NCBI GenBank assembly: GCA_030037105.1
Contig: JASHRY010000100.1
Coordinates: 1-21,020 of the forward strand
Reading direction: 5' to 3'
Origin: Xanthobacteraceae bacterium
GTDB taxonomy: Bacteria; Pseudomonadota; Alphaproteobacteria; Rhizobiales; Xanthobacteraceae
Length of the DNA stretch: 21,020 nucleotides
Position numbers and translations under genes: made by a program. Shown piece by piece: positions 1-6,472 of the stretch. The first letter of the stretch is position 1. Every line of letters begins with the position of its first letter. The notes under the pieces are model-generated. The model worked only from the letters and a program-made list of their open reading frames with translations. It was not told where the DNA came from and searched no databases.

Positions 1-21
1 TCGCCCGCTCCAACATCGCAA

Positions 22-43
22 TGTCCGGCCCGTGTCCGGCCCG
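22..43. repeat. 11-bp perfect tandem repeat
   Basis: The unit TGTCCGGCCCG occurs twice back to back. It lies in the noncoding or gene-end stretch left of the hydrolase gene. Its function is unknown; replication slippage is the simplest origin. Confidence 0.6.
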
Positions 44-74
44 GAGATCAATTACCTAGCTGGTTAGTTAACTC

Positions 75-95
75 TCCCCGATTTTGCTTCGGGGA
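75..95. terminator. Hairpin downstream of the hydrolase gene
   Basis: Seven-base arms TCCCCGA and TCGGGGA face each other across a 7-nt loop. The hairpin lies about 90 bp beyond the stop codon of the leftward hydrolase and just right of any gene ending before it. There is no clear T-run on either side, so a terminator role is only an inference. The rest of 1-181 shows nothing else I can name. Confidence 0.3.
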
Positions 96-181
96 AGCGG
101 CGGTGAATTTAAAACGGACGGCAGCGCTCTCTGACGCCACGCGAGGAACTTCGGAGGGAGCAATTTCAAAACTCGCATCCT

Positions 182-967
182 CTACGAATCCAGAAACTCG
201 TTCACTTTCTCCAGCCATTGATCGGGGTGCGCCCACATGAGCGCATGATCCGCACCCGCTATTACGACAAGCTTCGATCCGGCGATGCCGTCGTGGAGCA
301 TGGAAGCGTGATGTATGGGAACAGCGTTGTCGTCCGAACCGGCGATGACAAGCGTCGGACATCTGATTTCGCTCAAACGGCTTCGGCTATCGAAAGCCAT
401 CGCCTCCCTCCACGCGAGCGCAATGGACTTGGGGTCTGCTTCACCCCAAGTGCGGGCGATAAGATTCGCAACCCATGTTGCCTGCTCATTCGGGATTTGT
501 TTGAGACCTTGCGATATCAGGAGCTTGACGAAGAGCCGCACGCCGAGGAGGCGGATAAGGAGAGGTACGATATGGCCTTCTATTTTCTCTCTCATGGTCG
601 CCATGTTATAGGCGTAGGTGTTCGAGAGGATGAGGCGCCGCACTTTCGCCGGATAATCGAGCGCGAGTTCCTGAACCACCGGGCCGCCTTGCGAATAGCC
701 GAGTGCGTCCGTCGAGCCGATACCGAGATGTTCGAGCAGCCCGGCCAAGTCCGCCGCCTGTTGTTTTACAGAATAAGGCGGCGGAAGGTTGCGGCTTCTG
801 CCGCAGCCGCGAAGGTCGGGGATGATGAGCCGGCGGCGCTTCGCCAGCGGCCCCACGATCGGCTCGAACATGTCTCCGCTTATTCCCAGCCCGTGCACCA
901 AAAGCAGCGGTGGCCCCAATCCGCGATCGGTGAAGTGCAGGAGGTCTGATGGGGGCGGAGCGTTCAT
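182..967 (-). CDS. Alpha/beta hydrolase fold protein
   Basis: A 261-residue soluble alpha/beta hydrolase; substrate unknown. Visible elements are the oxyanion-loop motif HGLG (residues 25-28), the nucleophile elbow GYSQGG with Ser92, an acidic residue in AGSDD (Asp212/213), and the catalytic His241 in GADHA. The length is normal for the family. The reading frame stays open another 102 codons upstream, but that part has no family similarity and runs through an insertion-sequence remnant, so I start at the ATG at 967, where the hydrolase N-terminus begins. A TATATA box lies only 5 nt before this ATG, so the mRNA may be leaderless. The gene is divergent from the transglycosylase. The fold includes esterases, haloperoxidases and C-C hydrolases; the sequence does not decide between them. 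Confidence 0.9.
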   Translation of the reverse strand: MNAPPPSDLLHFTDRGLGPPLLLVHGLGISGDMFEPIVGPLAKRRRLIIPDLRGCGRSRNLPPPYSVKQQAADLAGLLEHLGIGSTDALGYSQGGPVVQELALDYPAKVRRLILSNTYAYNMATMREKIEGHIVPLLIRLLGVRLFVKLLISQGLKQIPNEQATWVANLIARTWGEADPKSIALAWREAMAFDSRSRLSEIRCPTLVIAGSDDNAVPIHHASMLHDGIAGSKLVVIAGADHALMWAHPDQWLEKVNEFLDS

Positions 968-972
968 TCCCT

Positions 973-1002
973 TATATATTAAGGCAAGCGACAGAGGAGC
1001 AA
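973..1002 (-). promoter_or_regulatory. Candidate promoter of the alpha/beta hydrolase
   Basis: On the minus strand, TTGCTC (1002-997) and TATATA (978-973) are separated by 18 nt, resembling a sigma70-type promoter. The -10 box ends 5 nt before the ATG, which would put the transcription start at or beside the start codon. An alternative -10, TAATAT, overlaps it. This is a pattern match only. Confidence 0.35.
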
Positions 1003-1102
1003 TCGAACGCCGGCCGAGCTTGAAAACGCAGCTTTCAGCGAGAGCCGTGGCGGAGAGTGCTCTGGATGACGCGGAGGTAATAGCGCAAGCGGCATTGAAG
1101 CA

Positions 1103-1236
1103 GCGGTCGAAGATTTTGTAGTCGGCTTTGCGTAAATGCCGAGCGCGTGGCAGACCTCCGTCATCGCTTCGCCATCCGCGAGCCGTGCGGCAAAGCGCCG
1201 GCGTCCGTCCATGACCGAATGCTCCTTCCGCGGCAT
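1103..1236 (-). pseudogene. IS481-family transposase N-terminal fragment, frameshifted
   Basis: Read leftward from the ATG at 1236, the translation begins MPRKEHSVMDGRRRF and continues through LADGEAMTEVCHALGIYAK. This is the N-terminal helix-turn-helix pattern of IS481-type transposases, usually close to DGEAMTDLCREFGISRKTGYKIFDRY. After GIY the match jumps to a second frame reading KADYKIFDR, as expected if one base was lost (ATTTCACGC to ATTTACGC). Similarity stops near 1103, so about 45 of roughly 350-400 codons remain and there is no DDE catalytic domain. To its right (1262-1280), GTGTTACTCATGTGTCCGG resembles the terminal sequence of such elements. The family call is from memory of the consensus, not a search. 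The remainder of 968-1102 shows nothing I recognise apart from the hydrolase promoter candidate. Confidence 0.6.
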
Positions 1237-1259
1237 CAACACCTCCCGTCCAGAGACGA

Positions 1260-1285
1260 AAAGTGTTACTCATGTGTCCGGCATG
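1260..1285. mobile_element. Probable IS481-type element end
   Basis: The stretch around GTGTTACTCATGTGTCCGG, just upstream of the degenerate transposase start, looks like the outer end of an IS481-type element. It ends within 15 bp of the transglycosylase start codon. No matching second end is visible in the window, consistent with a one-ended remnant. Confidence 0.4.
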
Positions 1286-1296
1286 GAGCGATGGGA

Positions 1297-2109
1297 ATGC
1301 GACCGATCACGGCGCGAGCGGCTGTTCTGGCGTTGTGGCTCGGCTCGCTCACGGCGTCGGCCCTCGCCGCCGCGCCCTGCGGCGGCGGCTTCGCAACGTG
1401 GCTTGAGGCCTTCAAGCAAGAGGCGGCGGCGCAAGGCGTCTCGCAGCGCACGATCCAGGCCGCGCTCGGCGGGGTGACCTACGACCCGACCATCATCGCC
1501 CGCGATCACGCGCAAGGCGTCTTTCGCCAGAGCTTCGAGCAATTCTCCGGCCGCATGGTGCCGCCGCGGCTTAAACGCGGCGCGCGACTGCTCCGACAAT
1601 ATGGCGCGATCTTCAGCCGCATCGAGCAGCAGTTCGGCGTGCCCGGCGCGGTGATCGTCGCCATCTGGGGGTTGGAGACCGACTTCGGCGCCAACACCGG
1701 CAAGTTTCCGACCATTCGCTCGCTCGCCTCGCTCGCCTATGACTGCCGGCGTCCGGACAAGTTTCGCGGCGAGTTGCTCGCGGCATTGCGCATCGTCGAT
1801 CGCGGCGACATGAGTCCGGGCGAAATGCGCGGCGCCTGGGCCGGCGAGATCGGCCAGACTCAGTTCCTGCCGTCCTCGTATCTCAAATACGCGGTGGACT
1901 ATGACGGCAACGGCCGCCGCGATCTCATTCACAGCGTGCCGGACGTGCTCGCCTCGACGGCGAATTATCTCAAAGGCTATGGCTGGCAGCGCGGCCGGCC
2001 GTGGGGCGAAGGCACCGCCAATTTCCAAGTGCTGCTGCAGTGGAATTCGTCGCAGGTCTATACCAAAACGGTCGCCTATTTCGCCCAACGTCTGGCAAGC
2101 GGACAGTAA
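1297..2109 (+). CDS. Exported lytic murein transglycosylase (MltB/SLT_2 type)
   Basis: A 270-residue periplasmic enzyme that would cleave the MurNAc-GlcNAc bond of peptidoglycan, forming 1,6-anhydro ends. Residues 1-26 form a signal peptide (basic N-end, ALWLGSLTASALAAA). The SLT_2 domain follows: the catalytic Glu127 is in IWGLETDFG, the GEIGQTQFLPSSY motif is at 183-195, and DYDGNGRRDL at 201-210 resembles the calcium-binding loop of MltB. No C-terminal peptidoglycan-binding domain is present, so this is the short form. I prefer the ATG at 1297 because GGAG lies 8 nt upstream; the ATG at 1291 is also possible. The frame stays open further left, through the IS remnant, without family similarity. 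The promoter must therefore lie in or beyond that remnant. Confidence 0.9.
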   Translation: MRPITARAAVLALWLGSLTASALAAAPCGGGFATWLEAFKQEAAAQGVSQRTIQAALGGVTYDPTIIARDHAQGVFRQSFEQFSGRMVPPRLKRGARLLRQYGAIFSRIEQQFGVPGAVIVAIWGLETDFGANTGKFPTIRSLASLAYDCRRPDKFRGELLAALRIVDRGDMSPGEMRGAWAGEIGQTQFLPSSYLKYAVDYDGNGRRDLIHSVPDVLASTANYLKGYGWQRGRPWGEGTANFQVLLQWNSSQVYTKTVAYFAQRLASGQ

Positions 2110-2120
2110 CGCCGACTCCA

Positions 2121-2224
2121 AGAGCGGGATGATTTGTCTTCGAAGCGTCATCTCGCTCTACGCTTTTGTATTGCCGTGCGTCCGGACGGAAAACCGGTTT
2201 CCACTTTTCCTGGACGCGCTCTAA
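2121..2224. repeat. Palindromic mosaic intergenic repeat (rhizobial type)
   Basis: Two large hairpins stand side by side. The left one pairs AGAGCGGGATGA with TCATCTCGCTCT (11 of 12 bases). The right one has GCGTCC/GGACGC arms enclosing GGAAAACCGGTTTCC. The ends AGAGCG and CGCTCT are also inverted. The segment GGAAAACCGGTTTCCACTTT is very familiar from intergenic repeats of Bradyrhizobium-like genomes (recalled, not searched). It fills the gap between the transglycosylase and the convergent glutamine amidotransferase and could act as a transcription end point. Positions 2225-2341 show no further structure I can name. Confidence 0.7.
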
Positions 2225-2341
2225 ACGAAGCGCCGGAGAGCGTCATTGCCGGTGCGGCGATCCGGCCGCGGCCAATCAATTTGGATTGCGTCGTCACTTT
2301 GTTTCTCGCAATTTGCGATAATGTAGACCGAGAGCCATGTT

Positions 2342-3028
2342 TCAGCCTCCGATCCAGCGCTCCAGGAAGACGCCGAGCCAGGCGCGCGCGCTGTAATCGT
2401 AGACGGCGCGGTCGGCGAAATGCGTGGCGCGCGGCCTTGCCCCCGGCATCTGCAGGCGATTATGGCCGCGCGTCGTCCATCGATACATCATGGCGTAGGT
2501 CACGTCCGGATGAAATTGCAGCGCGTAGGCCCGCTTGTAGCGGAACGCCTGCACTTCGAACATGTCGCCTTCGGCCAGAAGCTCGGCGCCCGCCGGCAGA
2601 TCGAACCCTTCGCGGTGCCATTGATAGACCTGTTCCGGCCAGGGATCGACGACGGCAAGGCCGGCGGCGGTTGGCCGGATCGAGTAATAGCCGATCTCGG
2701 CCCGACCCTCCGGGTGATTGAAGACCCGGCCGCCGAGCGCGCGCGCACACATCTGCGCGCCGAGGCAGATGCCGAGGCACGGCTTGTCCTCCTCGATCAC
2801 GACCGAGATCCAGTCGATCTCCCGGCGAATGAACTCGTCCTCGTCGTTGGCGCTCATCGGGCCGCCGAAGATGATCGCGCCGGCGTGCTCGCGCATCGTC
2901 GCCGGCAGCGGGTCGCCGAAGCGCGGCCGGCGCACGTCGAACCGGTATCCGAGCTGCCTGAGGACATAGCCGACGCGGCCGGCGGTGGAATGTTCCTGGT
3001 GCAGAATAATCAGGATCGGCTGTGGCAT
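2342..3028 (-). CDS. Class I glutamine amidotransferase (GATase1) protein
   Basis: A 228-residue cytoplasmic protein of the GMP-synthase-like free-standing GATase1 type, which hydrolyses glutamine or a gamma-glutamyl compound through a Cys-His-acid triad. The nucleophile Cys88 is in PCLGICLGAQ, an oxyanion segment is at GGPMSAND (55-62), and His173 is in LQFHPDVT. The third triad position is Asp175 (HPD) instead of the usual Glu (HPE). No synthetase domain is fused and no obvious acceptor partner is adjacent. The start at 3028 gives a clean N-terminus (MPQPILIILHQEH), but no Shine-Dalgarno precedes it. It is separated from the next leftward gene by 123 bp. The true substrate cannot be told from sequence. 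Confidence 0.88.
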   Translation of the reverse strand: MPQPILIILHQEHSTAGRVGYVLRQLGYRFDVRRPRFGDPLPATMREHAGAIIFGGPMSANDEDEFIRREIDWISVVIEEDKPCLGICLGAQMCARALGGRVFNHPEGRAEIGYYSIRPTAAGLAVVDPWPEQVYQWHREGFDLPAGAELLAEGDMFEVQAFRYKRAYALQFHPDVTYAMMYRWTTRGHNRLQMPGARPRATHFADRAVYDYSARAWLGVFLERWIGG

Positions 3029-3136
3029 GAGTTAAGGAATAGAACCGGCTCGTGTCACGATCCCGCACTTCGCAAGCCACGCGCGCGGGCCTTGGAATCA
3101 AAGGGTGGTGGAAATTCCTATCGCGTTCGCCGCTGA

Positions 3137-3162
3137 ATTCAAGCCGCGGATTCAAGCCGCGG
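3137..3162. repeat. 13-bp tandem duplication across the SDR stop codon
   Basis: ATTCAAGCCGCGG occurs twice in direct succession (3137-3149, 3150-3162). The right copy contains the TGA stop of the leftward SDR gene (3152-3154), so the last codons and stop were duplicated, leaving a second stop triplet downstream. Confidence 0.7.
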
Positions 3163-3955
3163 CGCCAGACGGTCGCGGCCGGCGGGGCTTGGCGGACCCG
3201 CTTTGATCTACGACCTTCAAGAGCAGCGCAGTCGGAGCGAGGTGCAGCGAAAGGACCGCCAGCCGGCTCAGGGCGCCGGGGACGACCATGCGCTTGCCAC
3301 GCATGAAACCGTCATAGCCGATCCGCGCCACATGCGCGGCGGAAAGCGTCAGCGCGCTCCGCATTCTTCTGCTGCCGACTCCGGCCCGCGTCTGAAACTC
3401 CGTCGACACCGGCCCCGGACAGAGCGCGGTCACCCTGACGCCTTTCGCCAGCTCATGATGCAGGGCCTCGCTGAAAGAAAGCACGTAGGCCTTGCTGGCA
3501 TAATAGACCGCCATGCCCGGGCCGGGCAGGAAGGCCGCGATTGACGCGACATTGAGAACGCCGCCGCGATGACGCGCGAGGCTTTCCACGAACGCCACCG
3601 ATAGCTCCGTGAGCGCGCGCACATTGAGGTCGATCATGGCGAGCTGTCGGTCGCGCGGCAGCGCTGCGGCCGGCCCGGACAGCCCGAAGCCCGCATTGTT
3701 GACCACGTTCGCCGGCTCGAGGCCGCGCGAGGAAAGCTCCGCGGCGATACGCGCAAGAGCGTCTCGCCGCTCGAGGTCGGCCGTCACAACCGTCGGGCGC
3801 GGCCGGCCGGACGCCGCGATTTCCTCGGCGAGCGCCGCCAGCCGGTCTTGGCGACGCGCCACCAGCGCGACTTCATGCCCGTGTTCGGCAAAAACGCGCG
3901 CCAGCTCGGCGCCGATCCCGGCCGAAGCGCCGGTGATCAGCGTGACCGGCCTCAT
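3152..3955 (-). CDS. Short-chain dehydrogenase/reductase (SDR)
   Basis: A 267-residue classical SDR using NAD(P)H. It shows the cofactor motif TGASAGIG (8-15), NNAG (86-89), and the catalytic set Asn111, Ser138, Tyr151 and Lys155 (YYASK). Arg34/Arg35 after the second strand suggest NADPH preference. The C-terminal third carries a hydrophobic stretch (LAVLSLHLAPTALLLKVV) and a basic tail, as in the DltE/YqjQ-like SDRs that may associate with membranes. The ATG at 3955 overlaps the TGA of the upstream TerB-like gene (ATGA), so the two are probably translationally coupled. The substrate is unknown. Confidence 0.92.
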   Translation of the reverse strand: MRPVTLITGASAGIGAELARVFAEHGHEVALVARRQDRLAALAEEIAASGRPRPTVVTADLERRDALARIAAELSSRGLEPANVVNNAGFGLSGPAAALPRDRQLAMIDLNVRALTELSVAFVESLARHRGGVLNVASIAAFLPGPGMAVYYASKAYVLSFSEALHHELAKGVRVTALCPGPVSTEFQTRAGVGSRRMRSALTLSAAHVARIGYDGFMRGKRMVVPGALSRLAVLSLHLAPTALLLKVVDQSGSAKPRRPRPSGAAA

Positions 3956-4428
3956 CTGTCGCCACCGGCCGCGCTCGCTGCCGCCGCGATGCGCCGCCGC
4001 AGCTCGATGCGCTCCCGCGGCGACACGCCAAGGAGGTCGGCGGCGCGCCACAACAGATTGTCCTCCAGCTCGTCGCGCCGGCCGTCGGCGTAAACAATCT
4101 CCCACATCATTTCGATGACGCGGGCGCGGCCCTGCTCGTCGAGTGCGCGGTTGAGCTGGCTGGTAAAATGATAAAGATCGACCGCTTCGTGCTCGGCCAA
4201 AGTCGCCTTGTCGATCAGCTCGTCGGTCAAGGCATCATCGAGCGCGAACCGCCGCTTGACTATCGCGTGCAGCTTCTGGCGTTCGCTCGGCGACATCTCG
4301 CCGTCGACGGCGGCGGCATGCACGAGCAAAGCCACCGCCGCGAGGCGGTAATCGTGGTCGGCGAATTGACTCGGATGTTTCCCGCCGTCGACGAATTCGG
4401 TGATGAAATTCTTGAACGTATCGAACAT
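3952..4428 (-). CDS. TerB/DjlA-like helical protein
   Basis: A 158-residue all-alpha protein of the TerB-like superfamily, named for tellurite resistance but widespread as small cytoplasmic or membrane-linked adaptors. The acidic, possibly metal-binding motifs are duplicated: VDGEMSPSE in the first half and YADGRRDELEDNLL in the second. There is no signal peptide or membrane segment. I start at the ATG at 4428 because GGGA lies 7 nt upstream; a GTG two codons earlier is the alternative. It overlaps the SDR start by 4 bp. No other ter genes are present, so a tellurite function is not implied. Confidence 0.85.
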   Translation of the reverse strand: MFDTFKNFITEFVDGGKHPSQFADHDYRLAAVALLVHAAAVDGEMSPSERQKLHAIVKRRFALDDALTDELIDKATLAEHEAVDLYHFTSQLNRALDEQGRARVIEMMWEIVYADGRRDELEDNLLWRAADLLGVSPRERIELRRRIAAAASAAGGDR

Positions 4429-4539
4429 GCGCACGTCCCGTTGCGAGGCGAGTTCGTTCCCGCGTTCATATCGCGGCGTAAGGCGCGCGGGTCAAGCCGG
4501 CGCGAGTTTGCGCGCGTTGCCCGGCCCTACCAAACGGCC

Positions 4540-5208
4540 TTACTGGACCGCCTTGCCCTCGCGGTAGCTGTCTTCGAGCAGGCGCATATTGGCTTGGATG
4601 TAGGGATTGCCGGGGTCCTTGCTCTGCGCTTCGTCAAGCATCTTGTGCGCGCGCGCATAGTCGCCGCGCAGCATATAGGAGAAACCCTGGTTGTTGAGGA
4701 TTTCCGGGGTCTTGCCGACGATGCGAATGGCTTCCTGGTAGGCGCGATCGGCGAGATCGAAACGGTGCAGCCGATCGTAGGACGCCGCCAATCCGACCCA
4801 GGCCTCGGCGTCGCGTGGATGCTTCTCGACGGCGGTGCGGAAGCTCTTCTCGGCAAGACCGAAATTGTTGCTGTGAAAATATTTCTTGCCGAGCTGCACG
4901 TCATCGTTGGGGTCGTCGCCGAGGAGGCCGGGCTTCGCCAACGGCGCGCCCGGCTTGCCGCTCGGGCCGGACTCGGCGGGCTGCACCTTGATCGATCCCG
5001 TGGCCTCGTTGGCGGCGGCAGCAGCCGCAGGAAAGTCCGACGCGTCACCCGTCTTCGTCGTCCCGCTTGTCGCACCCGCCGACCCGCTGGAGGCGTCACT
5101 GCCTTTTGGCGTCCATAGATCGCTGAGTTTCGTCATGGAAGAGCAAGCGCAGAGCGAGGTCAGGCACGCCGCGGCAACGATCAGGACCCGGACCACTCGG
5201 ATGCTCAT
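4540..5208 (-). CDS. TPR-repeat lipoprotein (TadD-like)
   Basis: A 222-residue predicted outer-membrane lipoprotein. The signal peptide ends in a lipobox LCAC, with Cys22 as the lipidated residue and Ser at +2, which favours the outer membrane. A low-complexity Ser/Gly/Ala/Pro linker (about 30-95) is followed by three tetratricopeptide-like units from about 97 to 210 (for example AEAWVGLAASYDRLHRFDLA). GGAG lies 7 nt before the ATG at 5208. The architecture resembles TadD of Flp-pilus loci, but no tad genes are nearby, so it is best called a TPR lipoprotein acting as a protein-interaction scaffold. Confidence 0.88.
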   Translation of the reverse strand: MSIRVVRVLIVAAACLTSLCACSSMTKLSDLWTPKGSDASSGSAGATSGTTKTGDASDFPAAAAAANEATGSIKVQPAESGPSGKPGAPLAKPGLLGDDPNDDVQLGKKYFHSNNFGLAEKSFRTAVEKHPRDAEAWVGLAASYDRLHRFDLADRAYQEAIRIVGKTPEILNNQGFSYMLRGDYARAHKMLDEAQSKDPGNPYIQANMRLLEDSYREGKAVQ

Positions 5209-5272
5209 CAACGCGCTCCGGACCACGATGCGTCCGGCCAATTCCGCCCCGACACGCGGATCGCTCCGGCGC

Positions 5273-5289
5273 GCCGCCGGACCGGCGGC
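5273..5289. repeat. 17-bp palindrome upstream of the TPR gene
   Basis: GCCGCCGG and CCGGCGGC form a perfect inverted repeat around a single base, between xerC and the TPR lipoprotein. It could be an xerC end hairpin or an operator. It lacks a T-run, so neither role is supported strongly. Confidence 0.4.
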
Positions 5290-5395
5290 CGGGCGGCACC
5301 GACAGGCAAGCTAGGCGACGATGGTTAAGGAATTGCTCGCCGCCGCTCGCGCGCTGCCTTGTCTTCTCTGTTCTCCGCAACGCGTGGTTGGGGGG

Positions 5396-6346
5396 TTACG
5401 CGCGCGGATGGGCGCTGCGATAGGCCGTGATAAGGCGCTCGGCGTCAACTTCGGTATAGATCTGCGTCGTCGCCAGCGACGCGTGGCCGAGCAGTTCCTG
5501 GATCGACCGCAGATCGCCGCCGCGCGCCAAGAGGTGCGTTGCGAAGGAGTGCCGCAACGCATGCGGCGTCGCCGTGTCGGGAAGGCCGAGCGCACCCCGC
5601 AGCCGTGCCATCGTCAGTTGCACCACACGCGCCGACAGCGCACCGCCCTTGGCGCCGACGAACAGCGGCCCTTGCTCGGGCAGATCGTAAGGGCAAAGCG
5701 CGACATAAGCGGCGACGAGCTTCGTCACCTGCGGCAGCACCGGGATCATGCGTTGTTTGCCGCCCTTGCCCGTCACGGTGATGGCGTCGCGCGCGCCGTC
5801 GGCGAAATCGGCGCGCTTGAGGCCGAGCGCTTCGGAAATGCGTAGGCCGCATCCGTAGAGCAGGGCCAGCACCGCCGCATCGCGCGCGTGAACCCAAGGT
5901 GCATGGCCGTCGCCGGCCGGCAGGTCCGGATTGGTGATATCCTTGGCGGCGGCGATCGGCAGCGGCCGCGGCAGGGTCTTGGCAATTTTCGGCGCGCGCA
6001 CTGCGGCAAGCGCGGCAACCTTGCCCTTGCCGTTGCGTTCGAGAAAACGCGCGAAGCCGCGCACGCCGGCGAGCGCGCGCATCAGCGAGCGGCCGCCGAT
6101 ATTGTCGCCGCGCCGCGCCGCCATGAAGGCGCGCACGTCCGCCGGCGTGAGTGCCGCAAGCGCCTGCAGCGAGGGCGCGCCGCCCAAGTGTTCGGCGAGG
6201 AAGGCGAGGAATTGCAGCACATCGCGCCGATAGGCCTCGATGGTTTTTGGTGAAAAACGACGTTCGTCGCCGAGGTGGCGCAGCCAGCTATCGATCTCGG
6301 CTGCGACCTTGGGCACGACGGAATCTGTTTCACTCTTTGGAGCCAT
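5396..6346 (-). CDS. xerC: Tyrosine recombinase XerC
   Basis: A 316-residue site-specific recombinase that, with XerD, resolves chromosome dimers at dif during division. The N-terminal SAM-like core-binding domain occupies about 14-105. The catalytic domain shows Arg169 (GLRISE), Lys194 (TGKGGKQR), His262 and Arg265 (HALRHSFATHLL), His288 (LLGHASLATTQIY) and the nucleophile Tyr297, so the full set is intact. The length is typical of XerC. It is divergent from priA, an arrangement seen in related alphaproteobacteria, which favours XerC over XerD or a phage integrase. GGGAG precedes the ATG at 6346 directly, closer than ideal. No dif site was recognised. Confidence 0.95.
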   Translation of the reverse strand: MAPKSETDSVVPKVAAEIDSWLRHLGDERRFSPKTIEAYRRDVLQFLAFLAEHLGGAPSLQALAALTPADVRAFMAARRGDNIGGRSLMRALAGVRGFARFLERNGKGKVAALAAVRAPKIAKTLPRPLPIAAAKDITNPDLPAGDGHAPWVHARDAAVLALLYGCGLRISEALGLKRADFADGARDAITVTGKGGKQRMIPVLPQVTKLVAAYVALCPYDLPEQGPLFVGAKGGALSARVVQLTMARLRGALGLPDTATPHALRHSFATHLLARGGDLRSIQELLGHASLATTQIYTEVDAERLITAYRSAHPRA

Positions 6347-6373
6347 CTCCCGCTCGACCCCGTGACTTTCCGT

Positions 6374-6406
6374 CCCCGCTTCGGGGGATGGATGGGTGCG
6401 CCATCC
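6374..6406. repeat. Two adjacent hairpins between xerC and priA
   Basis: CCCCG-CTT-CGGGG (6374-6386) is followed by GGATGG-GTGCG-CCATCC (6390-6406). They sit in the divergent 126-bp spacer, so they are not terminators for either gene; a regulatory or repeat origin is possible. Confidence 0.45.
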
Positions 6407-6472
6407 TCCAGACGTTAGATTGCAGCTCTTTACCCTTTCTTAACCGCCCGGAATCGGCGGAAAATTGCCGCC

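Noticed and set aside
2..67. Possible 3' end of a rightward gene ending TAG at 65-67
   Set aside because: Only 21 open codons are visible and I recognise no family; an open stretch this short is common in GC-rich DNA.
218..949. Long rightward reading frame opposite the alpha/beta hydrolase
   Set aside because: Antisense to a clear hydrolase with intact catalytic motifs; its translation is charged and low in structure, as expected for a GC-rich shadow frame.
4168..5118. 316-codon rightward frame opposite TerB-like and TPR genes
   Set aside because: Spans two genes and their spacer antisense; no family motif is visible.
5396..6472. Phage or integron origin for the tyrosine recombinase and a dif site nearby
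   Set aside because: Sequence and context fit housekeeping XerC; no attachment-site repeats, tRNA or dif-like 28-mer was recognised.
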